DNA from: JBOGJI01 sp050747865
GTDB taxonomy: Bacteria; Acidobacteriota; Thermoanaerobaculia; Multivoradales; JAHEKO01
Direction: 5' to 3'
DNA length: 14,242 nucleotides
Assembly (NCBI GenBank): GCA_050747865.1
Contig: JBOGJI010000270.1
Span: forward strand, 1-14,242
The notes under the pieces are model-generated. The model did no database searches. It was not told where the DNA came from and saw only the letters and a list, made by a program, of their open reading frames with translations. Positions within the stretch are counted from its first letter, which is position 1. Each line of letters begins with the position of its first letter. The translations under genes and the position numbers were made by a program. This document shows, in pieces, positions 6,949 through 14,075 of this stretch.

Positions 6949-6993
6949 TGCCGGAAGTCATGGTCCGAGATCACGACCTCTCGCACATGCGGC
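6949..6993 (+). repeat. 45-bp dispersed repeat, copy 1
   Basis: Begins TGCCGGAAGTCATGGTCCGA and ends CTCTCGCACATGCGGC. It lies in the 157-bp gap between the peptidase and kinase genes. The internal GTCATG...CACGAC arms form an imperfect stem around a GAGAT-containing loop. It matches copies at 9434-9478 and 13306-13350 with only a few substitutions and no indels. Confidence 0.85.
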
Positions 6994-7069
6994 GACCGCA
7001 CACGTCGCTCGACGTTACGACGCCCGACGAGGCGTATTCTCGAAAGGCTGCTCGGAAACCGGGGCGGCG

Positions 7070-9328
7070 TCACTCCTCGAGGATCACAGCGGCGCCGTCG
7101 ATGGCCTCGGCCGCTGCCGAAAGGACCTCGGCGGCGACGCCGATCTGGGCCTCCGCCTCGTCCCACTGGCGCTGTTCGATCGCCTCGCGGACGCCCGGCA
7201 CGGTCTTGACGCCGTAGCCGGTGTAGAACCCGGGGGCGTAGAGGTGATGGATGTACCAGGATCGCCGCGGCAGGCCATGGGAGCGGGTCAGCGCGCGTTC
7301 GCTGCGGTACAGGCGACGATCGAGCTCACCCGCCGCGGCAGAATCGAGCTCTCGCTTGCCCTCACGCCACGCGGCCACGCCCAAGTCGTAGCGCTTCGCG
7401 CTCGCCTCGAGAGTGGTGAGCGCATTGCGCAGCGGAGCGAAGTTGAGAAACGGGACCGGCTCCTCGGGCTCCGGCACGACCCAGGTCTCAGTCGGATCCC
7501 AGGCGACCTCGTACACACCGTCGCGGATGCGGCGATTCTCGGTCTCTGTCTCTTCCCGCATCGTCTTGGCGAGCTGCTCGAGCTCGTCCACGTAGCCGCT
7601 CACGGTCCGGGCGAGCGGCCGGAAGGTGAACGGCAGGAGCTCGGCGTTGGCCAGGCGCAAGACGAGCCGCCCCCCGACCCGGGCCAGCGCCACGCCGTAT
7701 TGGAAGCCGGGATCCATGAACCGGCGGTAGTGATCGAACGAGTCGTAGACCGAGTGGTACTGGCCGTAGTCGCCCTCGCCGCCGAACGAGATGTTGAGCG
7801 ACGCGATGCCGAGATGCTGGAGGAACGGCGTGTAGTCGCTGCCCGAGCCCAGGGGGGCGATCGGCAGGTCGCCGGGCTTGCGGGCCCGCTCCTGCTCGGC
7901 CTCCTCGCCGTGCAGCTCCAGGGCGGCGCGCATCCGCTTGGCGACCGGGACATCGGTCTGCGGATCCACGATATCCCGCGCCACCTCGTTGACCAGTGCC
8001 TCCAGGGTGTGGGACCCGCCGGCGTCGAGGAAGCCGCGACTGTTGCTGTCGGAGTTGATGTAGGCGACCGCCTTCTCCGTAAGCTCCGCGGCGTGGTGCT
8101 CTGTCCACTCGACGGAGCCCAGGAGCCCCGGCTCCTCCGCGTCCCAGGCGGCGTAGACGATGGTGCGGCGCGGACGCCAGCCTTCGCGGTAGAGCGCACC
8201 CAGCGCCTTGGCCTCCGCCAGCACCGCGGCCATGCCGGAGGAAGGGTCGGTGGCACCGTTGACCCAGGCGTCGTGGTGGTTGCCGCGTACGATCCACTGG
8301 TCGGGCAGCTCGCTGCCCGGCAGCCGGGCGATGACGTCATAGGCGGGGGCCTGCTGCCAGTCGAACGACACGGCGAGGCGCACCTTGGCCGGCCCGGGGC
8401 CGAAGTGGTAGGGGATCGGCAGGGCGCCGCGCCATGCCTCGGGCACCACCGGGCCGCCCAGCGCGGCGAGCAGGGGCTGGGCGTCCTGCCAGGAGATCGG
8501 CAGCACCGGGATCTTGGTCAGGGTCTCCGCCTCCTCGCGGGACAGCCGTCCGGCTCCGGCGACCGCCCCGACGCCCGGGGTCAGGGGATCGCCGGGATAG
8601 AGCGGCATGTCCGCCACCGATCCGCGCTGCCCTCCGGCGGCCGGCCGCCAGCCGCCCTGCGGGTACGGGTCGCCGGCGAAGAAGCCGTCATCACGCGGAT
8701 CGGAGTAGAGGATGCAGCCGATCGCGCCCTTCTCCGCCGCCACCTTCGGCTTGATGCCGCGCCAGGAGCCGCCGTAGCGGGCGATGACGATCTTGCCGGT
8801 CACGTCGATGCCGCGCCGTTCGAGCTCCTCGTAGTCTTCCGGCACGCCACGGTTGACGTACACCAGTTCGGCGGTCACATCGCCGTCGATGGAATAGGCG
8901 TTGTAGAGCGGTAACTGCTCGTCGGTTTGGCCGGAAGTCGCATCCTCGGCGAGCGCCGGCTCGGCAAGATCGGCGGTAAACGGCTCGGGCTCGAGAAGCT
9001 CGACGTGGCGCGTCGTCGGAGTCGGGAAGAGGACCTGGAACTCCTCGATCTCCGTGGTGAAGCCCCAAGAGCGAAACAGTCCGGCGAGGAACTCGGCGTT
9101 GTCGCGCCCCCAGGGCGAGCCCACAGGGTGCGGCCGCGCCGAGAGCCGCTCGATCCAACCCCCGATCTCGGCGGCGTCGAGCGCGGCGTCGAAGCGGGCC
9201 TCGAGCTGACGCTCGCCCTCGCTCCCCGCGGGCGAGAAGCCGAGCAACGGCGGGTCGTCCGCGGTAGCGGCGACGCCGCCGGCGATCCAGATCAGGGTGA
9301 TTCCGAGTGTTCTCCGCCAGATCGTCAT
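7070..9328 (-). CDS. Secreted M28-family metallopeptidase, glutamate carboxypeptidase II-like
   Basis: A 752-residue exopeptidase-type zinc enzyme, matching GCPII/PSMA in length and layout: a signal peptide (TIWRRTLGITLIWIAGG, residues 2-18), a PA (protease-associated) insert (about 150-330), the M28 catalytic domain and a C-terminal transferrin-receptor-like dimerisation domain. By alignment to GCPII the two-zinc site is His351 in GNHHDAW, bridging Asp361 in GATDPSSG, Glu398 (catalytic base) and Glu399 in WDAEEPGLLGS, Asp427 in INSDSN and His525 in YHSVYD; all are present. The ATG at 9328 follows GGAAGGAGG at a good distance; in-frame GTG codons at 9349 and 9334 are less likely. It would hydrolyse peptides or acylated amino acids outside the cytoplasm. 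It is transcribed alone and divergently from merB, with no evident role in mercury handling. Confidence 0.92.
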   Translation of the reverse strand: MTIWRRTLGITLIWIAGGVAATADDPPLLGFSPAGSEGERQLEARFDAALDAAEIGGWIERLSARPHPVGSPWGRDNAEFLAGLFRSWGFTTEIEEFQVLFPTPTTRHVELLEPEPFTADLAEPALAEDATSGQTDEQLPLYNAYSIDGDVTAELVYVNRGVPEDYEELERRGIDVTGKIVIARYGGSWRGIKPKVAAEKGAIGCILYSDPRDDGFFAGDPYPQGGWRPAAGGQRGSVADMPLYPGDPLTPGVGAVAGAGRLSREEAETLTKIPVLPISWQDAQPLLAALGGPVVPEAWRGALPIPYHFGPGPAKVRLAVSFDWQQAPAYDVIARLPGSELPDQWIVRGNHHDAWVNGATDPSSGMAAVLAEAKALGALYREGWRPRRTIVYAAWDAEEPGLLGSVEWTEHHAAELTEKAVAYINSDSNSRGFLDAGGSHTLEALVNEVARDIVDPQTDVPVAKRMRAALELHGEEAEQERARKPGDLPIAPLGSGSDYTPFLQHLGIASLNISFGGEGDYGQYHSVYDSFDHYRRFMDPGFQYGVALARVGGRLVLRLANAELLPFTFRPLARTVSGYVDELEQLAKTMREETETENRRIRDGVYEVAWDPTETWVVPEPEEPVPFLNFAPLRNALTTLEASAKRYDLGVAAWREGKRELDSAAAGELDRRLYRSERALTRSHGLPRRSWYIHHLYAPGFYTGYGVKTVPGVREAIEQRQWDEAEAQIGVAAEVLSAAAEAIDGAAVILEE

Positions 9329-9433
9329 GGTCACGCCTCCTTCCAGCACTGGAGGCAGCGTAGCCTACTGTGTCGGAGCAAATGGGAGCACGCCAACGCT
9401 GTGGCAGGCGCCGCGTCAGAACTCCCCCCCACG

Positions 9434-9478
9434 GGCCGGAAGTCACGGTTCGAGATCGTGACCTCTCGCACATGCGGC
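9434..9478 (+). repeat. 45-bp dispersed repeat, copy 2
   Basis: Same element as copies 1 and 3, in the 207-bp divergent gap between the peptidase and merB. Here GTCACG (9442-9447) and CGTGAC (9457-9462) form a perfect 6-bp stem around a 9-base loop. The block then continues CTCTCGCACATGCGGC as in the other copies. Confidence 0.85.
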
Positions 9479-9535
9479 GCTTGGAGATCGCCGCTAGGGT
9501 GGTCGGCGTCCGGAGACGAGAAGACGAGGGGACCG

Positions 9536-10213
9536 ATGCCAACCCAGACTCACGACATCCCGGAGCTGGCGGCCGAGTTCACCGCCGCGCATCCTGAGCT
9601 GAGCCCCACGCAGCAGCGACTCATGCTCGCCAGCTTCCGCCTGCTCGGCGAAGGAAAACCAGTAGGCCCCGACATACTCGCGGAGCGCGTCGACCTCCCT
9701 ATTGAAGAGGTCACCTCCTCCATCGTCGAATTGCCGATGGTGCACCGCGACGAGCGTGGCCGCATCGTCGCCCTCGGCGGCCTCAGCCTCGCGCCCACAT
9801 CCCACGTGCTCGAGGTGGACGGTCGGAGGCTATATGCCTGGTGTGCGCTCGACACCCTCTTCCTGCCGGAGCTCCTGGGTCACCCTGCCCGGGTCCACTC
9901 CACCTGCCCCGAGACCGGCGAGAAGATCTCGTTGACCGTCGACAGCGCCGGCGTACACGACGTCGAGCCACCGGGCGCCGTCATGTCGCTGCACGGCATC
10001 CGTGGGTTCGATCTCGACGACGTGATCAGAACCTTCTGCTGCTACGTCCACTTCTTCGCCTCCGAACAGGCGGCCGTTGCGTGGACGGCCGGTCGACAAG
10101 GTGCCTACGTCGTCTCGGTCGCCGAGGGCTTCGAGTATGGGCGCCTTTACAACCGTGGACGGTTCCCTGCAGCCTTCGAGGCGGGTAAGGATGATGACGA
10201 TCCGAACACTTGA
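9536..10213 (+). CDS. merB: Organomercurial (alkylmercury) lyase MerB
   Basis: A 225-residue cytoplasmic enzyme that cleaves the carbon-mercury bond and releases Hg(II) for MerA. All residues known to matter in R831b MerB have counterparts: Cys103 and Asp106 in YAWCALDT (Cys96/Asp99), Cys124 in VHSTCPETG (Cys117) and Cys168-Cys169 in TFCCYVHFFAS (Cys159/Cys160). The N-terminal helical region with LSPTQQRLMLASFRLL is the usual winged-helix-like part. The ATG at 9536 follows GAGGGGACCG. The frame stays open far upstream, but that part is antisense to the peptidase and is not coding. merB heads a separate plus-strand cluster with an alpha/beta hydrolase (overlapping start) and a flavin reductase, away from merTPA. 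Confidence 0.96.
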   Translation: MPTQTHDIPELAAEFTAAHPELSPTQQRLMLASFRLLGEGKPVGPDILAERVDLPIEEVTSSIVELPMVHRDERGRIVALGGLSLAPTSHVLEVDGRRLYAWCALDTLFLPELLGHPARVHSTCPETGEKISLTVDSAGVHDVEPPGAVMSLHGIRGFDLDDVIRTFCCYVHFFASEQAAVAWTAGRQGAYVVSVAEGFEYGRLYNRGRFPAAFEAGKDDDDPNT

Positions 10214-10754
10214 GAGGGCGGAGATCCGGGGCGAGGTTGCTGGGGTTCCGTATGTGGCGCTGCCTCCAAACCCGGCGATTGACCACTCTCCGACGGTGGT
10301 GGTCTGGCACTTGGCATCCCCGCCGCGCAGTGAGATCGCGATGGCCGCGGCGCTGCCGTTGCGAGGGCTGCCGGCCGCGCTATCCGAGCTTCGCGACCGG
10401 CTCCCGATCGCCGACGGCCCGCTTGGGCTGGTCGGTGGTTCCATCGGGGCCTGGGTGGCTCAGAGCGTGCGCACCGACACGAATGCGCCGGTACGTGCCG
10501 TCGCTCTGGTGAGCCCGGCGATCCGGCTGACCAGCGTGGTCTCGCGGTACGAGCGGCTGTGGGGCACCAGCTACCCGTGGAACGAACGCTCGCTGGCCGT
10601 CGCCGATCGCCTCGACTTCGTGGCCCGCGCCGATGAAATCGCCGAGCGGGAGATCGCGACGTTGCTGGTCGTCGGTACCCGCGACGACGAGGACGGATTT
10701 CGCCGGCCCGCCGACGAGCTGCGCCGGGCGCTTGCCCGACACTCCCCAGCCTGA
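10194..10754 (+). CDS. Alpha/beta-hydrolase-like protein, shortened, coupled to merB
   Basis: A 186-residue protein starting at the ATG at 10194 (an ATG directly before, at 10191, is equally possible), inside the end of merB, with GGGTAAGG just upstream, so translation is coupled. It shows PTVVVWHLASPPRSEIAMAA, a nucleophile-elbow-like GLVGGSIGAWVAQS (G-x-S-x-G serine), LVSPAIRL and LLVVGTRDDEDGFR near the C-terminus, consistent with an alpha/beta-hydrolase fold. From memory, full-length relatives are 230-250 residues, with about 50 residues between LPLRGLPA and the ELRDRLP block; here these are adjacent, suggesting an in-frame deletion at a repeated Leu-Pro-Ala. The missing part would include strands and helices of the core fold, so activity is doubtful. 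The substrate is unknown; hydrolysis of an organomercury-linked ester is speculation. Confidence 0.65.
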   Translation: MTIRTLERAEIRGEVAGVPYVALPPNPAIDHSPTVVVWHLASPPRSEIAMAAALPLRGLPAALSELRDRLPIADGPLGLVGGSIGAWVAQSVRTDTNAPVRAVALVSPAIRLTSVVSRYERLWGTSYPWNERSLAVADRLDFVARADEIAEREIATLLVVGTRDDEDGFRRPADELRRALARHSPA

Positions 10755-10845
10755 GCCCTATCGGGCCGGCACACCCTGGCTCGCGCTCGTGACCCAGCTT
10801 GCAAAACTTCAAAGGACGTACCAGGATACAGTTGCGCAGAGACCG

Positions 10846-12198
10846 ATGGCCCACCGTCTTGACCTCGTGGTGCTCGGCACGGGTACGGCGGCCGCAGGCG
10901 TGGTGAGCCGCTGCCGTGATGCGGGATGGTCCGCCGCCGTGGTTGACGAACGCCCGTTCGGCGGCACCTGCGCGTTGCGCGGATGTGATCCGAAGAAGGT
11001 GCTGCGGCGAGCGGCCGAGCTGGTGGACGCTACGCGGCTCTTCCACGGTAAGGGCATCGCCGATCCGGGGCTGGCCGTGGACTGGCCGGCGCTCATGGAC
11101 TTCAAGCGCAGCTTCACCGATCCCGTGCCACGCGCGCGCGAGAAGGCGCTGGCCGATAAGGGCATCGCTACCTTCAAGGGCTCGGCGCGATTCGTCGATA
11201 CCAACACGATAGTCGTCGGCGAGGATCGGCTCGAGGCGCGCTATGTGGTGATCGCGAGCGGCGCCAAGCCGGTGCCGCTGACCATGCCCGGGGCGGAGCA
11301 CGCGATCACCAGCGACGAGTTCCTGGAGCTCGACGAGTTGCCCGGCAGAATCCTGTTCATCGGTGGCGGCTACGTCTCGTTCGAGTTCGCCCATATTGCC
11401 GCGCGCGCCGGCGCTCGAATCGTGATGCTGGATCGCGGGGAACGGCCGCTTGAGGCATTCGACGCCGACCTCGTCGCCATGCTGGTCGAGCGCACAAGGG
11501 AGCTGGGCGTCACCTTCCACGCTCGGGCCGAGGTCAGCTCAATCGAGAAGACCGACACCGGCACGCGGGTGACCGCCGGGGTCGAGGGCACAGAGGAGCG
11601 TTTCGTGACGGATCTCGTCGTCCATGGCGCCGGCCGAATGGCGGCCATCGAGGCCCTGGAGCTCGACAAGGCGAACGTGAAGGCGGACCGGAGGGGCGTC
11701 GAGGTCAACGAGTATTTACAGAGCACGAGCAATCCCGCGGTCTACGCGGCCGGCGACGCCGCGGCAACGGCCGGTCCGCCGCTCACCCCCGTGGCCGGGC
11801 TGGAAGCCAAGGTGGTGGCGGCGAACCTGCTCGACGGCAACCATGTCACGCCCGACTACACCGGGATCCCGAGCGCCGTGTTCACCATCCCCGAGCTCGC
11901 ACGTGTCGGCCTGAGCGAAGCGGAGGCGAAGGCGCAGGGGCTGGAGTTCTCCCCCAAGTTCTCGGACATGCGCCGCTGGTACACCGTCCGCCGGGTCGGC
12001 GAGACCCACGCCGCGGCCAAGGTGCTGGTCGAGGAGGGCACGCGACGCCTGCTGGGTGCGCATGTCCTCGGCCCGGAAGCGAGCGAGCTCATCAACCTCT
12101 TCGGCCTCGCCATGCGCTCCGGCTTGCACGCGGACGATCTGAGGAACCTGGTCAGCGCCTACCCTTCGGCCGGCTCGGACATCGGCCATCTGATCTGA
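10846..12198 (+). CDS. FAD-dependent pyridine nucleotide-disulfide oxidoreductase, third gene of merB cluster
   Basis: A 450-residue flavoprotein of the glutathione reductase/lipoamide dehydrogenase superfamily. The FAD motif LVVLGTGTAAAGV starts at residue 7, the redox-active pair lies in FGGTCALRGCDPKK (Cys42/Cys47), the NAD(P) motif is ILFIGGGYVSFEFAH and the second FAD motif is AVYAAGDAAAT. It is not a classical MerA: there is no C-terminal Cys-Cys pair and no MerA tail. The dimer-interface His-Pro...Glu of glutathione reductases is replaced by AYPSAGSDIGHLI. It therefore belongs to an uncharacterised group often labelled dihydrolipoyl dehydrogenase-like. The ATG at 10846 lies 91 bp after the hydrolase and has only a weak AGAGA upstream; it begins right at the FAD domain. 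A low-molecular-weight disulfide or metal-thiol complex as substrate is inference. Confidence 0.88.
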   Translation: MAHRLDLVVLGTGTAAAGVVSRCRDAGWSAAVVDERPFGGTCALRGCDPKKVLRRAAELVDATRLFHGKGIADPGLAVDWPALMDFKRSFTDPVPRAREKALADKGIATFKGSARFVDTNTIVVGEDRLEARYVVIASGAKPVPLTMPGAEHAITSDEFLELDELPGRILFIGGGYVSFEFAHIAARAGARIVMLDRGERPLEAFDADLVAMLVERTRELGVTFHARAEVSSIEKTDTGTRVTAGVEGTEERFVTDLVVHGAGRMAAIEALELDKANVKADRRGVEVNEYLQSTSNPAVYAAGDAAATAGPPLTPVAGLEAKVVAANLLDGNHVTPDYTGIPSAVFTIPELARVGLSEAEAKAQGLEFSPKFSDMRRWYTVRRVGETHAAAKVLVEEGTRRLLGAHVLGPEASELINLFGLAMRSGLHADDLRNLVSAYPSAGSDIGHLI

Positions 12199-12286
12199 AA
12201 CCGCTTGCCAGCGCCGCTACCCCGGTGCGAAAGCCCACGAGAAGAGCTTGTGCTTCCGCCGCCAGCCGGCATAGCGTAACCGTCCG

Positions 12287-13279
12287 GTGAACGAGGCGGT
12301 CGAGTTTCTCCTCCGGAACGGGTACGTCGTGCTCTTCCTGTTCGTCTTCGCCGAGCAGATCGGGTTGCCCCTACCTGCGCTTCCCATTCTGCTGGCCATG
12401 GGCGCGCTGGCTGGCGCCGGCGAGATGAGCTACGGCCTCGCCCTCGCCACCGCTGTCGCCGCCTCGGTGGTGAGCGATCTCATCTGGTACTCCCTGGGCC
12501 GCACCCGCGGCAGCTCCATCCTCAACCTCCTCTGCCGCATCGCGCTCGAGCCCGACTCCTGCGTCCGACGCACGGAAGAGACCTTTGCCGGCCACGGTGC
12601 CCGCGCGCTGCTCTACGCCAAGTTCGTGCCGGGGCTCAACACCGCCGCCCCGCCGCTCGCCGGCCTTTTTCACATGAAGCTCACGCGGTTCCTCGTCTTC
12701 GACTCGCTGGGCGCTCTTCTCTACCTCGGGGCCTTCAGCCTGCTCGGGCTCATCTTCAGCGAGCAGCTCGAACGCGTTGCCACGGTCGCTCTACAGCTCG
12801 GAGGCTGGCTGGTGGTGCTGTTGGTCGGCGGCCTCGCCGGCTACATTGCTTGGAAGTACGTCGACCGTCGGCGCTTCCTTCGCCGGCTGCGCATCGCCCG
12901 CATTGCACCGGAAGAGCTTCACCAGAAGATCGCCGCTGGCGAAGACGTCCTGATCGTCGACCTCCGTCATTCGCTCGACTTCGAAGCCGAGCCCGCCACG
13001 CTCCCCGGCGCCCTCCACATCCCGCCCGACGAGCTCGAGCAGCGCCACGCCGAGATCCCCCGCGGCCGCGAGCTCATTCTCTACTGCACCTGACCGAACG
13101 AGGCCACCAGCGCCCGGGTGGCGCTGCTCCTCCGGCGCCGCGGCATCCGGCGCGTCCGCCCGCTCGCCGGAGGCTTCGAGGCCTGGCGCCGACGCGGCTT
13201 CCCGCTCGACGCCTCCCCACGCGTGGCCGAAAGCCTCACCGGGGTCGGCCCACCGATGACCGGGAACGAGTCCGGCTAG
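12287..13279 (+). CDS. DedA (VTT-domain) membrane protein fused to rhodanese, probable selenoprotein (TGA at 13091)
   Basis: The frame starts at GTG 12287 and shows a DedA/VTT membrane domain (residues 1-200; EQIGLPLPALPILLAMGALA, then a KFVPGLNTAAPPLAG motif). A rhodanese domain follows (about 205-310; LIVDLRHSLDFEAEPATLPG, LILYCT). At codon 269 there is an in-frame TGA (13091-13093). Reading on gives PNEATSARVALLLRRRGI and then VRPLAGGFEAWRRRGFPL, the normal end of this domain, to TAG at 13277-13279. In relatives I remember, the motif is YC-x-C-PNEA, so TGA sits where the second Cys would be. With the hairpin that follows, Sec at 269 is likely; the alternative is a nonsense mutation giving a 268-residue product. 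The protein would couple membrane transport or lipid scrambling to sulfur or selenium transfer. No ribosome-binding site is obvious. Confidence 0.8.
13100..13132 (+). promoter_or_regulatory. Candidate bacterial SECIS hairpin after the TGA codon
   Basis: CAGCGCC (13108-13114) and GGCGCTG (13120-13126) form a perfect 7-bp stem with the 5-base loop CGGGT (13115-13119). An outer GAGG/CCTC helix (13100-13103 with 13129-13132) is separated by a small internal loop. The apical loop begins 21 bases after the TGA and has G at loop position 2, which fits the usual bacterial SECIS geometry (short apical loop containing an early G, roughly 16-37 bases downstream). GC-rich coding DNA forms hairpins easily, so this supports but does not prove the call. 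Confidence 0.5.
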
Positions 13280-13305
13280 CGACGATTCTCTTCGTTGTCT
13301 CGCTG

Positions 13306-13350
13306 TGCCGAAAGTCATGGATCGAGATCGTGACCTCTTGCACATGCGGC
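13306..13350 (+). repeat. 45-bp dispersed repeat, copy 3
   Basis: Third copy, between the DedA-rhodanese gene and the metallo-beta-lactamase relic. The stem reads GTCATG with CGTGAC, so one G-C pair of copy 2 becomes a G-U wobble in RNA. The 3' block CACATGCGGC is identical to the other copies. Confidence 0.85.
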
Positions 13351-13420
13351 TCGGAGGAAGAGCGACTAGCTTGATCGCCGATAGGCCGCCATGACCGACG
13401 TCCTTCGCTTCTGAGTCTCC

Positions 13421-13805
13421 TTGTACGCCCCTGCTCTCCTGGTAACGGCGGTGCTCATCTGTGTCAGCAGCCTCACCTCGGCGGAGCCCCCCATCAGTAC
13501 CGAGCACGCTGCCGGCAACGTCCACGTGATCTTCGGTCCCGGTGGCAACACGGGTGTGCTGGTGACCGAACGGGGAGTCGTCCTGGTCCACGATCAGTTC
13601 GCACCTCTGACCGAAAGGATCCAGGCAGCGGTCGCCACCATCGATGAGGCGCCCATCCGCTTCGTTCTCAACACCCACTGGCATTTCGATCACACGGGGG
13701 GGCAACGAGAACCTGGGGAAGGCAGGAGCAATCATCGTCGCCCACGACAACGTCTTCGAGCGCATGTCCACCGAGCAGCTCACGGAGTCCCACTCGGCCC
13801 CTCGC
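13421..13805 (+). pseudogene. Metallo-beta-lactamase-fold hydrolase, frameshifted and truncated
   Basis: From a TTG at 13421 the frame encodes a signal peptide (APALLVTAVLICVSSLTSAE) and the start of an MBL-fold domain: GNVHVIFGPGGNTGVLVTE, DQFAPLTERI and the zinc motif LNTHWHFDHTGG. After HTGG, a run of seven G (13696-13702) moves the sequence out of frame. With one G fewer the family continues GNENLGKAGAIIVAHDNVFE and RMSTEQLTESHSA. Recognisable homology then stops near 13800, so the last half of the domain, with the remaining zinc ligands, is missing. An upstream ATG at 13391 is in frame but hits TGA at 13412. The gene is broken at two places at least; the single-base shift alone could be a sequencing error. 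The end coordinate is approximate. Confidence 0.75.
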
Positions 13806-14075
13806 TCGCTGCTCTCTGCTGCCTCCTCAGCTCCAATCCTCCTCTTCAGGCCCCAGCAAAGGCGTCGTCGCGGCCTCCCGCACGTGTGCTACCATTCCTG
13901 GCGGGAAACGAATTCACTGATATGGAACGACCGTTGTCAAGTCTCGACTTCGGTCGAGGGTTCTTGGGACGGGTGGAGGGCAGCGGTGTCTGAGCTCGAG
14001 ACTGAGATCCATCCTCCGCATCCGCGCCGTCTCTTGAAGACTCCGAGGATGGGTGGCTTCTCAGCCCTCGCTGCC
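13806..14075. other. Non-coding junction, probably flank or end of the IS110-type element
   Basis: No family-level coding signal is visible on either strand in these 270 bases. The stretch lies between the truncated MBL gene and the 3' end of the IS110-like transposase, so part of it is probably the element's non-coding end. It includes the UUCG-capped hairpin at 13943-13958. The exact element boundary cannot be set without an intact copy. Confidence 0.4.
13943..13958. other. UUCG-type stem-loop near IS110 transposase 3' end
   Basis: CTCGAC-TTCG-GTCGAG is a perfect 6-bp stem closed by a C(UUCG)G tetraloop when read on the plus strand. CAAG/CTTG arms outside it could extend the helix. There is no U-run, so it is not a typical intrinsic terminator. 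It could be part of a structured RNA of the IS110-type element. Confidence 0.4.

Noticed and set aside
7019..7034. ACGCC/GGCGT stem considered as a terminator after the peptidase
   Set aside because: It has only five base pairs, and no T-run follows it on either strand.
7244..8914. 556-codon plus-strand open frame across the peptidase
   Set aside because: It is antisense to a peptidase with all its zinc ligands in place, and shows no recognisable domain.
8927..9535. Long open upstream extension of the merB frame
   Set aside because: It is antisense to the N-terminal part of the peptidase gene, and a good ribosome-binding site precedes the ATG at 9536, where MerB homology begins.
10796..10835. 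Possible MerR-type promoter (TTGCAA with a 19-bp spacer) before the flavin reductase
   Set aside because: The -10 candidate GGATAC is poor and there is no dyad symmetry in the spacer, so there is not enough to call a regulatory site.
10147..11520. 457-codon minus-strand open frame across the hydrolase and reductase
   Set aside because: It is an antisense shadow of two genes with clear motifs on the plus strand.
13391..13420. A second in-frame TGA (13412) after an ATG at 13391 in the MBL gene, considered as another Sec codon
   Set aside because: It falls before the signal peptide, not at a redox motif, and the gene is already frameshifted and truncated. A TTG start at 13421 or simple decay explains it better.
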